Made by a program: the position numbers and the translations under genes. Shown piece by piece: positions 30,003 to 39,774 of a DNA stretch of 64,000 nt. The first letter of the stretch is position 1; each line of letters begins with the position of its first letter. Source of the DNA: Rodentibacter caecimuris (GTDB taxonomy: Bacteria; Pseudomonadota; Gammaproteobacteria; Enterobacterales; Pasteurellaceae); assembly GCF_001019715.1 (NCBI RefSeq), contig NZ_BBXJ01000001.1, forward strand, positions 1,364,001-1,428,000, in the 5' to 3' direction. Below the pieces are notes generated by a model, which saw only the letters and a list, made by a program, of their open reading frames with translations, was not told the DNA's origin and searched no databases.

Positions 30003-30175
30003 CATTATCTCCGGTATTATGTAGCAGTTGCACAAACTTAAATTTTATCTCATAGGTAGGGGCGCCACACTGACATCCGCCATACAACCTTTTAAAATCA
30101 TTTAATTTTTACAGACACTGGTGTGACGTCCTTACATTTTCTTTAAATTGTGCATTGGCTACATAATGCGATTAT

Positions 30176-32314
30176 CTATAATTTTTTAAATTCCAATAAC
30201 ATTGCACTTTGCGGATCTAACACAGGAATAGTTAAACCAGCATTAGCAAGCCATTCGCCACGGATAGAGACGATTTTTCCGTCAAAGCAATCACGCAACC
30301 ATTGTGGGAAAATTTTCATTAAATGCCCCGCTTTCCCCTCGCGGATATAATTCGGAACAGAAAGCACACTGACTTGATAATTCCCATTGGCTTGCAAGTA
30401 AGGCAATCGGAGTTTCCCCATTTGCTTGTAATCCGGCATATCAAGTTGGCTTACAAGCACTACGGCTTGCGATTTATCTTTTGCCACTACGCCATGAAGA
30501 AGCGTTTTATCATCATGATAATCAAGACGGAATACCTCTCCGCCGTGTAATAACGGACGAAGTTGTTTGTGCAAGGCAATATATTTTGCAAAACCGATAC
30601 ATTCCTCTTCACTTTCTTTCACCGGATCAAGCTCTACTCCCATATGTCCAAATAAGGCGGTTAATCCCCGATAATCTATGGAAAAGCAACGATGCGTCGT
30701 TTGGCAAGGCGAACCGCCAATGTGCGCGCCCATTACTTCAGGCGGATAAAAATAACTCATCCCGCGGTGAATTTGTTGGCGGGTGTAGGCATCAATATTA
30801 TCCGATGCCCAAAAACGCTGTGAACGTTTTAAAATTTCATAGTCGATACGCGCCCCACCCGATGAACAACTTTCGATTTCAACGTGCGGATAACGTTTTT
30901 GCAATTCATCAAATAAACGATAAGCGGCTTGAGTTTGTTCCACCACCGCTGCACGCCCTCGACTACCCGGTTGAACAAGACGGCGGTTGTGATCCCATTT
31001 AATATAATCAATGGCGTGACTGCCCAGTAACCAATCCATACGCGCTAACAAATAATCAAATACTTCCTGTTTAGTGAGATCCAATACATATTGATGGCGT
31101 TCTTCCGGTTGGTCATACCCCTCTAATTGTAATAACCAATCGGGGTGGGTTTGGTACAATTTGGTGGGTTTGTTGATCATTTCCAGTTCGACCCAAATAC
31201 CAAATTGCATACCTAGTTTTTTCACAGCATTAATGACTTCGTTTAAACCGTTCGGGTATTTTTCTTCATCTAAATACCAATCGCCTAAACCGCCAAAATC
31301 ATCATTACGCCCAATAAACCAACCGTCATCAATAATAAAACGCTCTACCCCCATTTCTGCGGCTTTCTCCGCCATTGCAATGATGTGTTTAGGGTGGTGA
31401 TTAAACATAACGCCTTCCCAAATATTCAAATGTACCGGACGCACAGGATGAGCAAAATGTAAAATATGTTGGCGGACATGATTGTGAAATTGGCGTGACA
31501 TACCGTTTAGTCCCTCTTCCGAATACACCGAATACACCCAAGGCGTGCTATGGCTTTCACCTTGTTGAAGTTGAATTTCTCCCGGTAAATAAAGATTTTC
31601 TAATTGGGCGAAACGGCGACCATCAATCAATACATCTGCACGAATACGGTGATTTCCCGACCATGCTAAGTGAAATCCCCAGACTTTACCCTGTTGCTGA
31701 CTAAAATGAGGTGTTCCCAAAATCAGATTAGGGGCATATTCGTGAGAGGTGCGTCCATGGCGATTTTCTTGGACAAACGCACCGTGTTTAAGTGATACTC
31801 GATTTTCGTGTAATTCACGACACCAACGCCCGTAGAAACTTAATACTTCATCGGCATATTCAGGCACCGGCAAGGTAACGGTGAGACGATTTACGGTAAA
31901 TTCGCCCTCGCCTAAGTTAGTTAAAGTATGACGGAATTTAAACACCCCATTTTCATCGCATTCAATTTCTGCCTTGAAAGCCAGTTTTGCGATATTGTCT
32001 TCCATTTCTAACACTAAAGTGCGGTCGGTTTTCGCAATGTTTTTGGTAATGAATACCGGCGCCCAATCATAACCGTTGCGATGTCCTTCCACACTTGAAA
32101 CGCCAAAATAGCCTCTGCCGTTTTCTGCGGCGAGGGTAATTGGCGTATCTACATCAAGACTACCGTTTGCTACACCACGTTCAATGCTCATCACATCCGC
32201 TTCGGTAATTTCATCCAATTCAAGGTGTTTACCAAAATAGAGAATCTCTGCCGGTTCTGTGCGTAAAATTAAATCCGTCTCTTTGCTTTGTAAGCGAACT
32301 AATTGTGAACTCAT
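30176..32314 (-). CDS. Alpha-galactosidase, glycoside hydrolase family 36
   Basis: A 712-residue cytoplasmic GH36 alpha-galactosidase that splits melibiose, raffinose and similar sugars. The nucleophile is Asp441 in DYIKWDHNR and the acid/base is Asp505 in FWASDNIDA; the substrate motif SCSSGGARIDYE lies between them. N-terminal beta-sandwich, central barrel and C-terminal sheet domains fit the length. It follows melB after about 12 bp and has no signal peptide. E. coli uses an unrelated NAD-dependent GH4 enzyme (MelA) in this position. Its closest naming would be RafA or Aga type. Confidence 0.93.
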   Translation of the reverse strand: MSSQLVRLQSKETDLILRTEPAEILYFGKHLELDEITEADVMSIERGVANGSLDVDTPITLAAENGRGYFGVSSVEGHRNGYDWAPVFITKNIAKTDRTLVLEMEDNIAKLAFKAEIECDENGVFKFRHTLTNLGEGEFTVNRLTVTLPVPEYADEVLSFYGRWCRELHENRVSLKHGAFVQENRHGRTSHEYAPNLILGTPHFSQQQGKVWGFHLAWSGNHRIRADVLIDGRRFAQLENLYLPGEIQLQQGESHSTPWVYSVYSEEGLNGMSRQFHNHVRQHILHFAHPVRPVHLNIWEGVMFNHHPKHIIAMAEKAAEMGVERFIIDDGWFIGRNDDFGGLGDWYLDEEKYPNGLNEVINAVKKLGMQFGIWVELEMINKPTKLYQTHPDWLLQLEGYDQPEERHQYVLDLTKQEVFDYLLARMDWLLGSHAIDYIKWDHNRRLVQPGSRGRAAVVEQTQAAYRLFDELQKRYPHVEIESCSSGGARIDYEILKRSQRFWASDNIDAYTRQQIHRGMSYFYPPEVMGAHIGGSPCQTTHRCFSIDYRGLTALFGHMGVELDPVKESEEECIGFAKYIALHKQLRPLLHGGEVFRLDYHDDKTLLHGVVAKDKSQAVVLVSQLDMPDYKQMGKLRLPYLQANGNYQVSVLSVPNYIREGKAGHLMKIFPQWLRDCFDGKIVSIRGEWLANAGLTIPVLDPQSAMLLEFKKL

Positions 32315-32326
32315 AACACTTTCCTC

Positions 32327-33706
32327 TTAGTATTTTGTTTCAACTTTGCGATATTTATCTAATAAGGTGATATTGACTTTGGCGAGTAAATCACCGTGCA
32401 GTTTGTAATAACGAAAATAGACAAACAATTTCACCACATAGAAGAAAATCGGTAAGCCTATCATGATCACTTTCATATAAAATAAGGTGCTTTCACTTTG
32501 CGCTACATTAGGTACATAATCAATGGCTGTTAATAATACCCCGATTAAAAACGCGGAAACGGCGGAACCGGCTTTTACTACCATAGTTTGTACTGCATAG
32601 GCGATACTTTCGGAACGAATACCGAGCTTGTATTCGCCGTAATCTACGGTATCTGCCACCATAATCACTTGGAGTGTCCAGAACAATGCACTACCAATCT
32701 GCATAAAAATACCGGCAAGAATAATCAGGAAAATACTGTGATGTTCGGTAATACCGGTATAAGCTAAGATTGCACAACTAATAATGGAGCTAACAGAAAT
32801 GCCAATCCATAACATACGGCGTGAGAAAAGTTTTGCCAAACGGGCGAATAAAATTATCACGGCGAGATTAGCAACACCGGCATAAGACATATAATATGGG
32901 AACATTTCTTTATCGCCCACTACATAGGTGAAATAATAAATGGCGAAACCTGAAATGATATTGCCTGCAATGTTGTAACAAAGCGCCATTACAAGCAAAC
33001 TTGAAAGCTGATCGTTGCGTGGAATAAGCGATATGAGAGTTTTTAACGGTACTTTTTTCTGCGGTTCACCGCTTTCAATTGCATCGAAAGAATATTTTTC
33101 TTTGACATTCATTAAAGTGATAATCGTCGAAGCCACAAAAAAGCCGATAATCACAAGTGTAAACATTCTAAACCCAAAACCTTTATCATCGCCGCCCACT
33201 GCATCGACAAACGGCATACAGATACCGGCAGTCACAAAACCGGCAAGACTGGCAAAGAAACGCGGATAAGGCACGATTTCTTCACGTTCCCGTTGGTCAA
33301 GGGTTAAAGTCGGTGTAAGCGACCAAAACGGTATATCCATTAAGGTATAGGTCATTCCCCAGAGAATATAGGTAATTGCAATGTAAACGACAAGTGCCGT
33401 ACCGGAGAAATAATCTGCGCAAAAAAGAGAAAAAAGTGAAATTGAATTAAGAATCGTGCCAATCAAAATCCAAGGTTTAAATTTTCCCCAGCGAGATCGT
33501 GTATTATTGACAATCCAACCCATAATAGGATCATTTAGCGCATCCCACACACGGGCAACCATAAAAATAGTGCCCACAACCGCACCGGATACCCCCAACA
33601 CGTCCGTGTAATAATACATTAAATACATATACACAATGCCGATGGCAAAATCCTTACCGTAAGCTCCCAATCCAAAACTGATCTTGGTTTTCATTGATAA
33701 ACTCAT
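32327..33706 (-). CDS. melB: Melibiose:cation symporter MelB
   Basis: A 459-residue GPH-family transporter with 12 helices, very close to E. coli MelB. Asp19, Asp55 and Asp59, the cation and sugar site carboxylates of E. coli MelB, fall at identical positions (GKDF; DALNDP), which also supports the MSLS start after AGGAGG. The motif [14 protein letters not shown] is intact. The C-terminus is slightly shorter than in E. coli. It forms an operon with the GH36 gene and is divergent from melR. Confidence 0.94.
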   Translation of the reverse strand: MSLSMKTKISFGLGAYGKDFAIGIVYMYLMYYYTDVLGVSGAVVGTIFMVARVWDALNDPIMGWIVNNTRSRWGKFKPWILIGTILNSISLFSLFCADYFSGTALVVYIAITYILWGMTYTLMDIPFWSLTPTLTLDQREREEIVPYPRFFASLAGFVTAGICMPFVDAVGGDDKGFGFRMFTLVIIGFFVASTIITLMNVKEKYSFDAIESGEPQKKVPLKTLISLIPRNDQLSSLLVMALCYNIAGNIISGFAIYYFTYVVGDKEMFPYYMSYAGVANLAVIILFARLAKLFSRRMLWIGISVSSIISCAILAYTGITEHHSIFLIILAGIFMQIGSALFWTLQVIMVADTVDYGEYKLGIRSESIAYAVQTMVVKAGSAVSAFLIGVLLTAIDYVPNVAQSESTLFYMKVIMIGLPIFFYVVKLFVYFRYYKLHGDLLAKVNITLLDKYRKVETKY

Positions 33707-33764
33707 AATGAGCTCCTCCTTTTAGTGAGTTTCATAGCCTCATCATGACAAAAGGAAAAGTGCT

Positions 33765-33865
33765 TTCCTATACCATTTCTTTATACAAGATTCCTAAAAA
33801 CTCACTTTATGAGATCTCAATATTAAAAAATGAATTTTCGGGAAAAATTTCTAGGAAAATAGGAA
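33765..33865. promoter_or_regulatory. melB-melR control region with repeated TTCCTA hexamers
   Basis: The 222-bp divergent spacer holds TTCCTA at 33765-33770 and 33791-33796 and its complement TAGGAA at 33852-33857 and 33860-33865. Paired copies in both orientations suit a MelR-type activator that binds several sites, but the hexamer is short and I cannot match it to the E. coli MelR site. Confidence 0.35.
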
Positions 33866-33928
33866 TTTATCAAAAAATTCGCTATAATTTGACCGCTCTT
33901 TTGCTTGGTAATATTTCGTAGGTAATGA

Positions 33929-34864
33929 ATGCAATCTGAAGATATTGTGTTGGATTATTTTGATCCGGAAAACGCCCTGGGTAGTAAAACAACCAGTCCC
34001 CTTTCCTTACCTTTAGAAAAACAATCGCTACGGGTAAAACTATGGCAGCCCCCTTTGAATATGCCTGCCCATCATTGGCACGGACATATTGAAATCAATA
34101 TCCCCTTTAACGATGACGTAACATATTTCTACAACGGTTCACAAATTACAGTCAAAAAAAATCATATTGCTGTTTTCTGGGCGGCGATTCCGCATAGTTT
34201 GGTGGATCGTAAAAACTGTACTGAAATGGCGGTAATTGATATTCCTGTTCATCAGTTTCTTTCTTGGCAATTAACCGATAAGCTGGTGACTCACATCACT
34301 CATGGGGTCGTCATTCAATCCCAAAACCCTGCGCTCGCCGGCACGTTTGAAATTATGCGCTGGGAAAACGAGCTGACAAAAGAGGATAAAAATCGCAACC
34401 AATTAGTCTATAGTGAAGTGCAATTACTGTTAAAACGCCTAGAACTTGACGGGTGGGAGCTTTTATTAAAGACAAATTATGAAAATCACATGAACGGTAA
34501 ATCCTCACGCCATACTCAATATTATGTGATTCAAATGCTTAACTATATCGCTAGTCACTTTAATCAAGCCCTCACCGTGTCTCAAGTCGCCGCTGCGGTC
34601 GGCTTGAATACCAACTATGCCATGGGACTATTTCAACGTGTAATGCAACTAACGATCAAACAATATATTACGATGATGAGGATTAACCACGCCAAGGCAT
34701 TACTCACCGATACCGATAAAACCATGCTCGATATTTCACTCACAGCAGGTTTTAATTCTTTAAGCCGCTTTTACGAAAATTTTCAAAAATATACCGGACT
34801 TTCCCCAGTGAACTATCGTAAGCAAATGCGTGGAAATCTTCCAATTCATCATCTCATTAGATAA
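33929..34864 (+). CDS. melR: AraC-family regulator MelR
   Basis: A 311-residue AraC/XylS-family activator. The N-terminal half (about residues 30-170, with PAHHWHGHIEINIPF) is a cupin-type sugar-sensing domain close to E. coli MelR; the C-terminal 100 residues contain two helix-turn-helix units (LTVSQVAAAVGLNTNYA and MLDISLTAGFNSLSRFYENF). Divergent location from melB and the GH36 gene indicates control of alpha-galactoside use. The length is close to the 302 residues of E. coli MelR. Confidence 0.92.
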   Translation: MQSEDIVLDYFDPENALGSKTTSPLSLPLEKQSLRVKLWQPPLNMPAHHWHGHIEINIPFNDDVTYFYNGSQITVKKNHIAVFWAAIPHSLVDRKNCTEMAVIDIPVHQFLSWQLTDKLVTHITHGVVIQSQNPALAGTFEIMRWENELTKEDKNRNQLVYSEVQLLLKRLELDGWELLLKTNYENHMNGKSSRHTQYYVIQMLNYIASHFNQALTVSQVAAAVGLNTNYAMGLFQRVMQLTIKQYITMMRINHAKALLTDTDKTMLDISLTAGFNSLSRFYENFQKYTGLSPVNYRKQMRGNLPIHHLIR

Positions 34865-34903
34865 AAAACCATTAAATTTCAACCGCACTTTATAAGGAAT
34901 ATT

Positions 34904-35620
34904 ATGAAACTTCCCGCTCTTCAATCAGCAAAACTGATTCGCCGCTACAAACGTTTTCTCGCCGATATTGAATTACCTGACGGTGAAATAATGACTATTC
35001 ACTGTGCTAACACCGGTGCGATGACAGGCTGCGGAGAAAAAGGCGATACCGTCTGGTATTCCCATTCCGATAGTCAAACAAGGAAGTACCCCCACTCATG
35101 GGAACTAACCCAACTTGCTAACGGACAACTTTGCTGTATTAACACCCATCGCTCCAACCAGCTTGTATTTGAAGCATTAAAAAACAAGCAAATTAAAGAA
35201 TTGGCGATGTATGATGACATCTATCCTGAAGTCAAGTACGGTGAAGAAAATAGCCGTATTGATTTTTTACTAAAAAGTGAAGGACTTCCCGATTGCTATG
35301 TGGAAGTGAAATCGATCACCTTGGTAAAAGGTAATCTCGGTATGTTCCCTGATGCCGTCACAACACGAGGACAAAAACACGTGCGAGAATTATTGACCAT
35401 GAAAAAACAAGGACATCGTGCCGTAATATTGTTTGCTGGTCTGCACAATGGGTTTGATCGTTTTAAAATTGCCGAATATATCGATCCCGACTACGATCGA
35501 TTATTAAAAGAGGCAATAGAACAAGGTGTAGAGGCTTATGCTTACGCCGGTAAATTTGAAATTTTAGAGGGAATTCCTACCGCACTTTCATTGGCTGAAT
35601 CCGTGCCTTATATGAAATAA
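34904..35620 (+). CDS. sfsA: Sugar fermentation stimulation protein SfsA
   Basis: A 238-residue SfsA, the usual family length. Motifs: [12 protein letters not shown] (OB-fold-like N-terminus), [11 protein letters not shown], and the nuclease-like core IDFLL-(x)[11 protein letters not shown] with [14 protein letters not shown]. SfsA was named for effects on maltose metabolism in E. coli and is considered a DNA-binding or nuclease-like protein. A USS lies in the spacer after melR. The gene stands alone and is followed by the small-RNA region. Confidence 0.93.
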   Translation: MKLPALQSAKLIRRYKRFLADIELPDGEIMTIHCANTGAMTGCGEKGDTVWYSHSDSQTRKYPHSWELTQLANGQLCCINTHRSNQLVFEALKNKQIKELAMYDDIYPEVKYGEENSRIDFLLKSEGLPDCYVEVKSITLVKGNLGMFPDAVTTRGQKHVRELLTMKKQGHRAVILFAGLHNGFDRFKIAEYIDPDYDRLLKEAIEQGVEAYAYAGKFEILEGIPTALSLAESVPYMK

Positions 35621-35628
35621 TAAAATTT

Positions 35629-35680
35629 TGAGAATTATTTGCATTTATTTATTGACAGACTTATTGAGAACAATTATCAT
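35629..35680 (+). promoter_or_regulatory. Two Fur-box-like sites and promoter of a small-RNA candidate
   Basis: TGAGAACAATTATCA (35665-35679) matches 12 of 14 informative bases of the 7-1-7 Fur motif and overlaps the -10 of a strong promoter: TTGACA (35652-35657), exactly 17 bp, TATCAT (35675-35680). A second site at 35629-35643 matches 11 of 14. A Fur site over a -10 is the classical arrangement for iron repression. Confidence 0.7.
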
Positions 35681-35686
35681 GTAATC

Positions 35687-35782
35687 ATTCTAACAACAAA
35701 TGGTTGTATCTCCAGTTAGATACAGCGTCATGATAATCACTCCACATTCCCGCCTATTTCCCCACAAATAGGCTTTTTTTTT
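35687..35782 (+). ncRNA. Candidate Fur-repressed small RNA (RyhB/HrrF-type)
   Basis: Transcription from the promoter above should start near 35687 and end at a strong intrinsic terminator, GCCTATTT (35752-35759) / AAATAGGC (35766-35773) followed by nine T residues, giving about 96 nt. The 5' part holds a hairpin TGTATCT / AGATACA (35705-35724), and between the hairpins lies an unpaired C-rich stretch, CACTCCACATTCCCGC (35738-35753), suitable for pairing with ribosome binding sites. No reading frame of note lies inside. HrrF is a Fur-controlled RNA reported in Haemophilus influenzae; I cannot tell from memory whether this is its homologue. Confidence 0.65.
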
Positions 35783-35926
35783 ATTCACCATAACTAACAT
35801 TTAATCTCAATATCAAGAATTCATTTATTCCATTCCATTATAACTAATTCATTTCAATTCTTTCCCGATGAGAAAAATCTTCTCTACTATAATGCCTACG
35901 AAAACGCTTATGTCATAAAAGAAACA

Positions 35927-36586
35927 ATGAATTGGGATTACATTATCAGCGTGTTACCACGCTTTGTTGATGCAACATTGATAACGCTTGCCCTCTCGTT
36001 TTGGGGGATTTTATGCTCATTTATTATTGGCACGATTTGTGCAGTCATCAATAGTTATCACTTTAAGGCATTAAATTGGTTGGTGAAAAGTTATATTGAA
36101 CTTTCACGTAATACCCCATTATTGATTCAAGTTTTCTTCCTTTACTTCGGGCTTTCAAAAGTCGGCATCAAATTAGACGGTTTTACTTGCGGGGTAATCG
36201 GCTTAGCTTTTTTGGGCGGAAGCTACATGGCGGAAGCGATTCGTGGAGGCTTAGAAGCGGTTTCCAAAGGTCAAATTGAATCTGCGCTCAGTATTGGTTT
36301 AACACCATTTCAGGCCTTTCGTTACGTGATTTTTCCACAAGCATTGGCTATTTCCATACCGGCGATTGGGGCGAACTGTCTGTTTTTAATGAAAGAAACC
36401 TCCGTTATTAGTGCCGTTGCGGTGGCAGAACTGATGTTTATAGCAAAAGAAATTATCGGAATGGATTATAAAACCAACGAAGCGTTATTTTTATTAGTGG
36501 TGTTTTATTTAATTATTTTACTGCCTATCTCAATTTCTATTCGTTATTTAGAACAACGCACACGGAGAGCAAAATATGGGATTTGA
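35927..36586 (+). CDS. Polar amino acid ABC transporter permease
   Basis: A 219-residue inner-membrane permease of the His/Gln/Glu type (HisM/GlnP family) with about five helices. The EAA-loop motif that contacts the ATPase is visible as ESALSIGLTPFQAFRYVIFPQA. It starts a four-gene operon of two permeases, an ATPase and a binding lipoprotein, with 10- or 11-base overlaps between the first genes. The small-RNA locus with its own terminator lies upstream, so the operon needs a separate promoter in 35790-35920. Confidence 0.9.
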   Translation: MNWDYIISVLPRFVDATLITLALSFWGILCSFIIGTICAVINSYHFKALNWLVKSYIELSRNTPLLIQVFFLYFGLSKVGIKLDGFTCGVIGLAFLGGSYMAEAIRGGLEAVSKGQIESALSIGLTPFQAFRYVIFPQALAISIPAIGANCLFLMKETSVISAVAVAELMFIAKEIIGMDYKTNEALFLLVVFYLIILLPISISIRYLEQRTRRAKYGI

Positions 36587-37244
36587 ATTATTATTCCAAG
36601 GCAATAATTTCACCAGATTGCTAAACGGTCTTTGGGTGACCGCTGAAATAGCCTTCGTTTCCGTCTTTTTTGCCTGTCTTTTTGGGGTAATTTTAGGGGT
36701 GGTAATGACAAGCAAAAATGCCGTAATTAAAGTGATTTGCCAAGTTTATTTAGAATTTGTCCGCATCATCCCTTTGCTCGTTCTACTGTTTATCACCTAT
36801 TTTGGCTTGGCAAAATGGTTTGACATACATTTAGACGCTATCACCGTCTGCATTTGGGTATTTATTTTTTGGGGAACCGCAGAAATGGGCGATCTTGTGC
36901 GCGGCGCGTTAACCTCCATCGAAAAACATCAGGTTGAATCCGCTTATGCTTTAGGACTAACGCCTTTTCAAACCTTTATTTATATTTTGATCCCCCAAAG
37001 TTTAAAACGTGTTACCCCAAGTGCCATTAATCTTTTCACCCGCATGGTGAAAACCAGCTCCCTTGCGATGTTAATCGGCGTAATAGAAGTGATTAAAGTC
37101 GGTCAGCAAATTATTGAACATTCACTTTTTAGCAATCAATCGGCGGCACTTTGGATCTATGGCGTCATTTTCTTGCTCTATTTTATGATTTGTTATCCGC
37201 TCTCATTATTTTCCCGTTATTTAGAAACCCGTTGGGAAAGCTAA
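36576..37244 (+). CDS. Polar amino acid ABC transporter permease
   Basis: A 222-residue permease, partner of the preceding one, overlapping it by 11 bases. EAA loop: ESAYALGLTPFQTFIYILIPQSL. About five hydrophobic helices are visible. The two permeases likely form a heterodimer around the shared ATPase encoded next. Confidence 0.9.
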   Translation: MGFELLFQGNNFTRLLNGLWVTAEIAFVSVFFACLFGVILGVVMTSKNAVIKVICQVYLEFVRIIPLLVLLFITYFGLAKWFDIHLDAITVCIWVFIFWGTAEMGDLVRGALTSIEKHQVESAYALGLTPFQTFIYILIPQSLKRVTPSAINLFTRMVKTSSLAMLIGVIEVIKVGQQIIEHSLFSNQSAALWIYGVIFLLYFMICYPLSLFSRYLETRWES

Positions 37245-37253
37245 GGAATACCT

Positions 37254-38018
37254 ATGACATTATTAGAAATAAAAAATCTTGTTAAAAACTATGGTGAGGT
37301 TGAAGCATTAAAAGGCATTAATCTTTCCATAGAAAAAGGCGAAGTCGTTGTAATTTTAGGCCCGTCCGGCTGTGGAAAAAGCACATTACTTCGCACATTA
37401 AATGGCTTAGAGCCCATAAAGAGCGGTCAATTATTGCTCCAAAATGCCGGTGAGCTGGGTAAAGACATCAGTTGGGTCAATGCACGTCAACGAATTGGCA
37501 TGGTATTTCAAAGCTATGAATTATTTGCCCATTTATCGGTGATCGACAATATTTTGCTCGGACCTTTAAGGGTTCAAAAACGTGATCGATCAGAAGCTGA
37601 AAAACAAGCGGACGAATTATTAAAGCGAGTGGGATTATTTGATCGAAAAAATGCCTATCCCCGTGAACTTTCCGGCGGGCAAAAACAGCGGATCGCCATT
37701 GTTCGTGCGCTTTGTATGAATCCTGAGATTATGTTGTTTGACGAAGTCACTGCTGCGCTTGATCCCGAAATGGTACGCGAGGTACTGGATGTGATTTTAG
37801 GGCTTGCCAAAGAAGGCATGACGATGTTGATCGTAACCCATGAAATGGGCTTCGCCCGCCAAGTGGCAAATCGCATTGTTTTTATGGATAAAGGGCAAAT
37901 TATCGAACAAGCTAAACCGGAAGATTTTTTCACCAACCCCACCACGGATCGGGCGAAAACATTTTTAAACATCTTAAACTATGAACCGAGAGGAACAAAC
38001 TATGAAGAAAACATTTAA
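37254..38018 (+). CDS. Polar amino acid ABC transporter ATP-binding protein
   Basis: A 254-residue ATPase of the GlnQ/HisP family: Walker [10 protein letters not shown] (about residues 35-43), signature [15 protein letters not shown], Walker [13 protein letters not shown], and the switch His in IVTHEMG. Its 3' end overlaps the likely start of the binding-protein gene by 17 bases. Confidence 0.93.
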   Translation: MTLLEIKNLVKNYGEVEALKGINLSIEKGEVVVILGPSGCGKSTLLRTLNGLEPIKSGQLLLQNAGELGKDISWVNARQRIGMVFQSYELFAHLSVIDNILLGPLRVQKRDRSEAEKQADELLKRVGLFDRKNAYPRELSGGQKQRIAIVRALCMNPEIMLFDEVTAALDPEMVREVLDVILGLAKEGMTMLIVTHEMGFARQVANRIVFMDKGQIIEQAKPEDFFTNPTTDRAKTFLNILNYEPRGTNYEENI

Positions 38019-38859
38019 AAATTTAACCGCACTTTTTGCCACTGCGACTCTTGCCCTAGGGCTTACCGCTTGCGGTGACAATACGCTAAGCAAAGAGGCT
38101 TCACAAACTGCCTCAACCATTGAGCAGTTGAAACAAGCCGGCAAAATTCGTATTGGCGTATTCAGCGACAAACCGCCTTTCGGCTATGTAGATGCCCAAG
38201 GCAAAAGCCAAGGTTTCGATGTGGAAATCGGTAAAGCCATCACCAAAGATCTCTTAGGTGATGAAAATAAAGCGGAATTTGTATTAGTGGATGCCGCCAA
38301 TCGTGCGGAATATTTACTTTCCCAAAAAGTGGATATTATCCTCGCCAATTTCACCGTAACCGCAGCGCGAAAAGAGGTCGTGGATTTTGCTAATCCTTAT
38401 ATGAAAGTGGCGCTTGGCGTGGTTTCAAAAAATGGTGAAGTCATTACGGAGCTTGAGCAATTAAAAGACAAAACACTTATCGTTGATAAAGGCACCACAG
38501 CGGATATTTTCTTCACCAAGAATTATCCGAATATCAAATTATTGAAATTTGAACAAAACACGGAAACCTTTGAAGCGCTACGAGACGACAGAGGGGATGC
38601 CCTATCCAATGACAACACCTTCTTATTTGCTTGGGTAAAACAAAATCCGGGCTATACCGTAGGCGTGAAAAGTTTTGGTGATCAAGATGTGATTGCGCCT
38701 GCCGTCCGTAAAGATGCACCGGATTTATTAAATTGGCTCAACGCTGAAATTGAAAAACTTTCAAAAGAAGGCGTACTCAAACAAGCCTACGAAAAAACCT
38801 TATTGCCGGTTTATGGTGATAGTGTGACTGAAAGCGATATCTTAGTAGAATATAAATAA
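38002..38859 (+). CDS. Amino acid ABC transporter substrate-binding lipoprotein
   Basis: A 285-residue solute-binding protein with a lipoprotein signal peptide and lipobox LTAC (Cys about residue 24), so it is probably membrane-tethered. The fold matches the SBP_bac_3 family, as in PEB1 and Cja[41 protein letters not shown] (given by its parts), and DKGTTADIF. Such proteins bind aspartate, glutamate, glutamine or cysteine; the ligand is not resolved here. I chose the ATG at 38002 after AGGAAC, since the earlier in-frame ATG at 37981 would add residues before the signal peptide. Confidence 0.88.
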   Translation: MKKTFKNLTALFATATLALGLTACGDNTLSKEASQTASTIEQLKQAGKIRIGVFSDKPPFGYVDAQGKSQGFDVEIGKAITKDLLGDENKAEFVLVDAANRAEYLLSQKVDIILANFTVTAARKEVVDFANPYMKVALGVVSKNGEVITELEQLKDKTLIVDKGTTADIFFTKNYPNIKLLKFEQNTETFEALRDDRGDALSNDNTFLFAWVKQNPGYTVGVKSFGDQDVIAPAVRKDAPDLLNWLNAEIEKLSKEGVLKQAYEKTLLPVYGDSVTESDILVEYK

Positions 38860-38869
38860 ATTCACAAAA

Positions 38870-38899
38870 TAAAAGGGCAATAATACATTGCCCCTTTAA
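38870..38899 (+). terminator. Terminator of the amino acid ABC operon
   Basis: AAAGGGCAAT pairs with ATTGCCCCTTT (one bulged C), followed by AATTATAA; it lies just after the binding-protein stop. Confidence 0.65.
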
Positions 38900-38968
38900 T
38901 TATAATCACGAATATCACATAAAGCGCCCAACTAAGGTCTGAGTTGTTGTCCGAACAATGATATAAAT

Positions 38969-38984
38969 TGTGATCTCATTCACA
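38969..38984 (+). promoter_or_regulatory. CRP site upstream of azlC
   Basis: TGTGA-TCTCAT-TCACA is a perfect match to the symmetric CRP half-sites with the proper 6-bp spacer, and the flanks (AAAT and CTTTT) also fit. It lies 101 bp before the azlC ATG. A TTGACA hexamer at 39011-39016 could be the -35, but no good -10 follows at the right distance. Confidence 0.65.
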
Positions 38985-39084
38985 CTTTTAACATTTCATT
39001 AACAAAACCATTGACATTTTTCTTGATCTATACCATCGTTCTTGAAAACGGTTTTTTTAGTATAGAACAAACGAGATACATCTA

Positions 39085-39774
39085 ATGAAATTATTTTCAA
39101 ATAAATCATTTAATGCGGGTCTAAAAGATTCAATATCTTTTGGGCTTGCATTTATTTTTCTGTATGTCCCTATTGGGGCTTTAGGTGCTAGCCAAGGTTT
39201 AGGTTTATCCGAAGTGATGGCTACCAGTATTTTTATCTTTTCGACACCATTACAATTCATGCTAATTCAGAGTTACGGCGCCGGAATATCTCTAATACCA
39301 ATCATTTTGGCATTAAATTCTCGATTTATTTTAATGTCATCTGCGTTATCTGGGTATTTTAAAAATATTTCATATAGAAAGATATTCTTATCAAGTGTCC
39401 TAATTGTTCCTTCTGTTTTTTCAGCCTGTATTTCTAGATTTAAAAATAAGGAAGAAAATTATTTTTTATATTTCTTAGGTGTAGGGCTACCCATTTATAT
39501 TGTTTCTGTTTTATCAACATTTATAGGTTATTATACGGGTTCTGAAATTAGCTCACCTCTATTTTATGAAATCGTTAAAATCGTTTTACCATTACAATTT
39601 ACTGCTCTAGCAGCAAAACATTGGCCGGATTATCTTGATATTAGCGCATATTGGCTAGGCTTATTATTAGCACCTTTATTCGTTTTCTTATTTAAAGAAT
39701 ATACGATGATTATTGCACCCTTTTTAATTGGTATTTCTTTAGCACTCATTGAATATATAGGTAAGAAAAAATGA
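39085..39774 (+). CDS. azlC: AzlC family branched-chain amino acid exporter, large subunit
   Basis: A 229-residue membrane protein of the AzlC family, which with AzlD exports branched-chain amino acids or analogues. Family features: the N-terminal GLKDSISFGLAFIFLYVPIGALGA, FSTPLQFMLIQ and NSRFILMSSAL (the azaleucine-family loop). About seven helices are visible. It overlaps azlD by four bases (ATGA). Both genes are more AT-rich than their neighbours and contain no USS, so they may have been acquired later. Confidence 0.87.
   Translation: MKLFSNKSFNAGLKDSISFGLAFIFLYVPIGALGASQGLGLSEVMATSIFIFSTPLQFMLIQSYGAGISLIPIILALNSRFILMSSALSGYFKNISYRKIFLSSVLIVPSVFSACISRFKNKEENYFLYFLGVGLPIYIVSVLSTFIGYYTGSEISSPLFYEIVKIVLPLQFTALAAKHWPDYLDISAYWLGLLLAPLFVFLFKEYTMIIAPFLIGISLALIEYIGKKK

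Noticed and set aside
30003-30175. Possible gene remnant between yedF and the GH36 gene
   Set aside because: No frame with family resemblance; partial complementarity between its halves (CACACTG and GGTGTG) is too weak to call an element.
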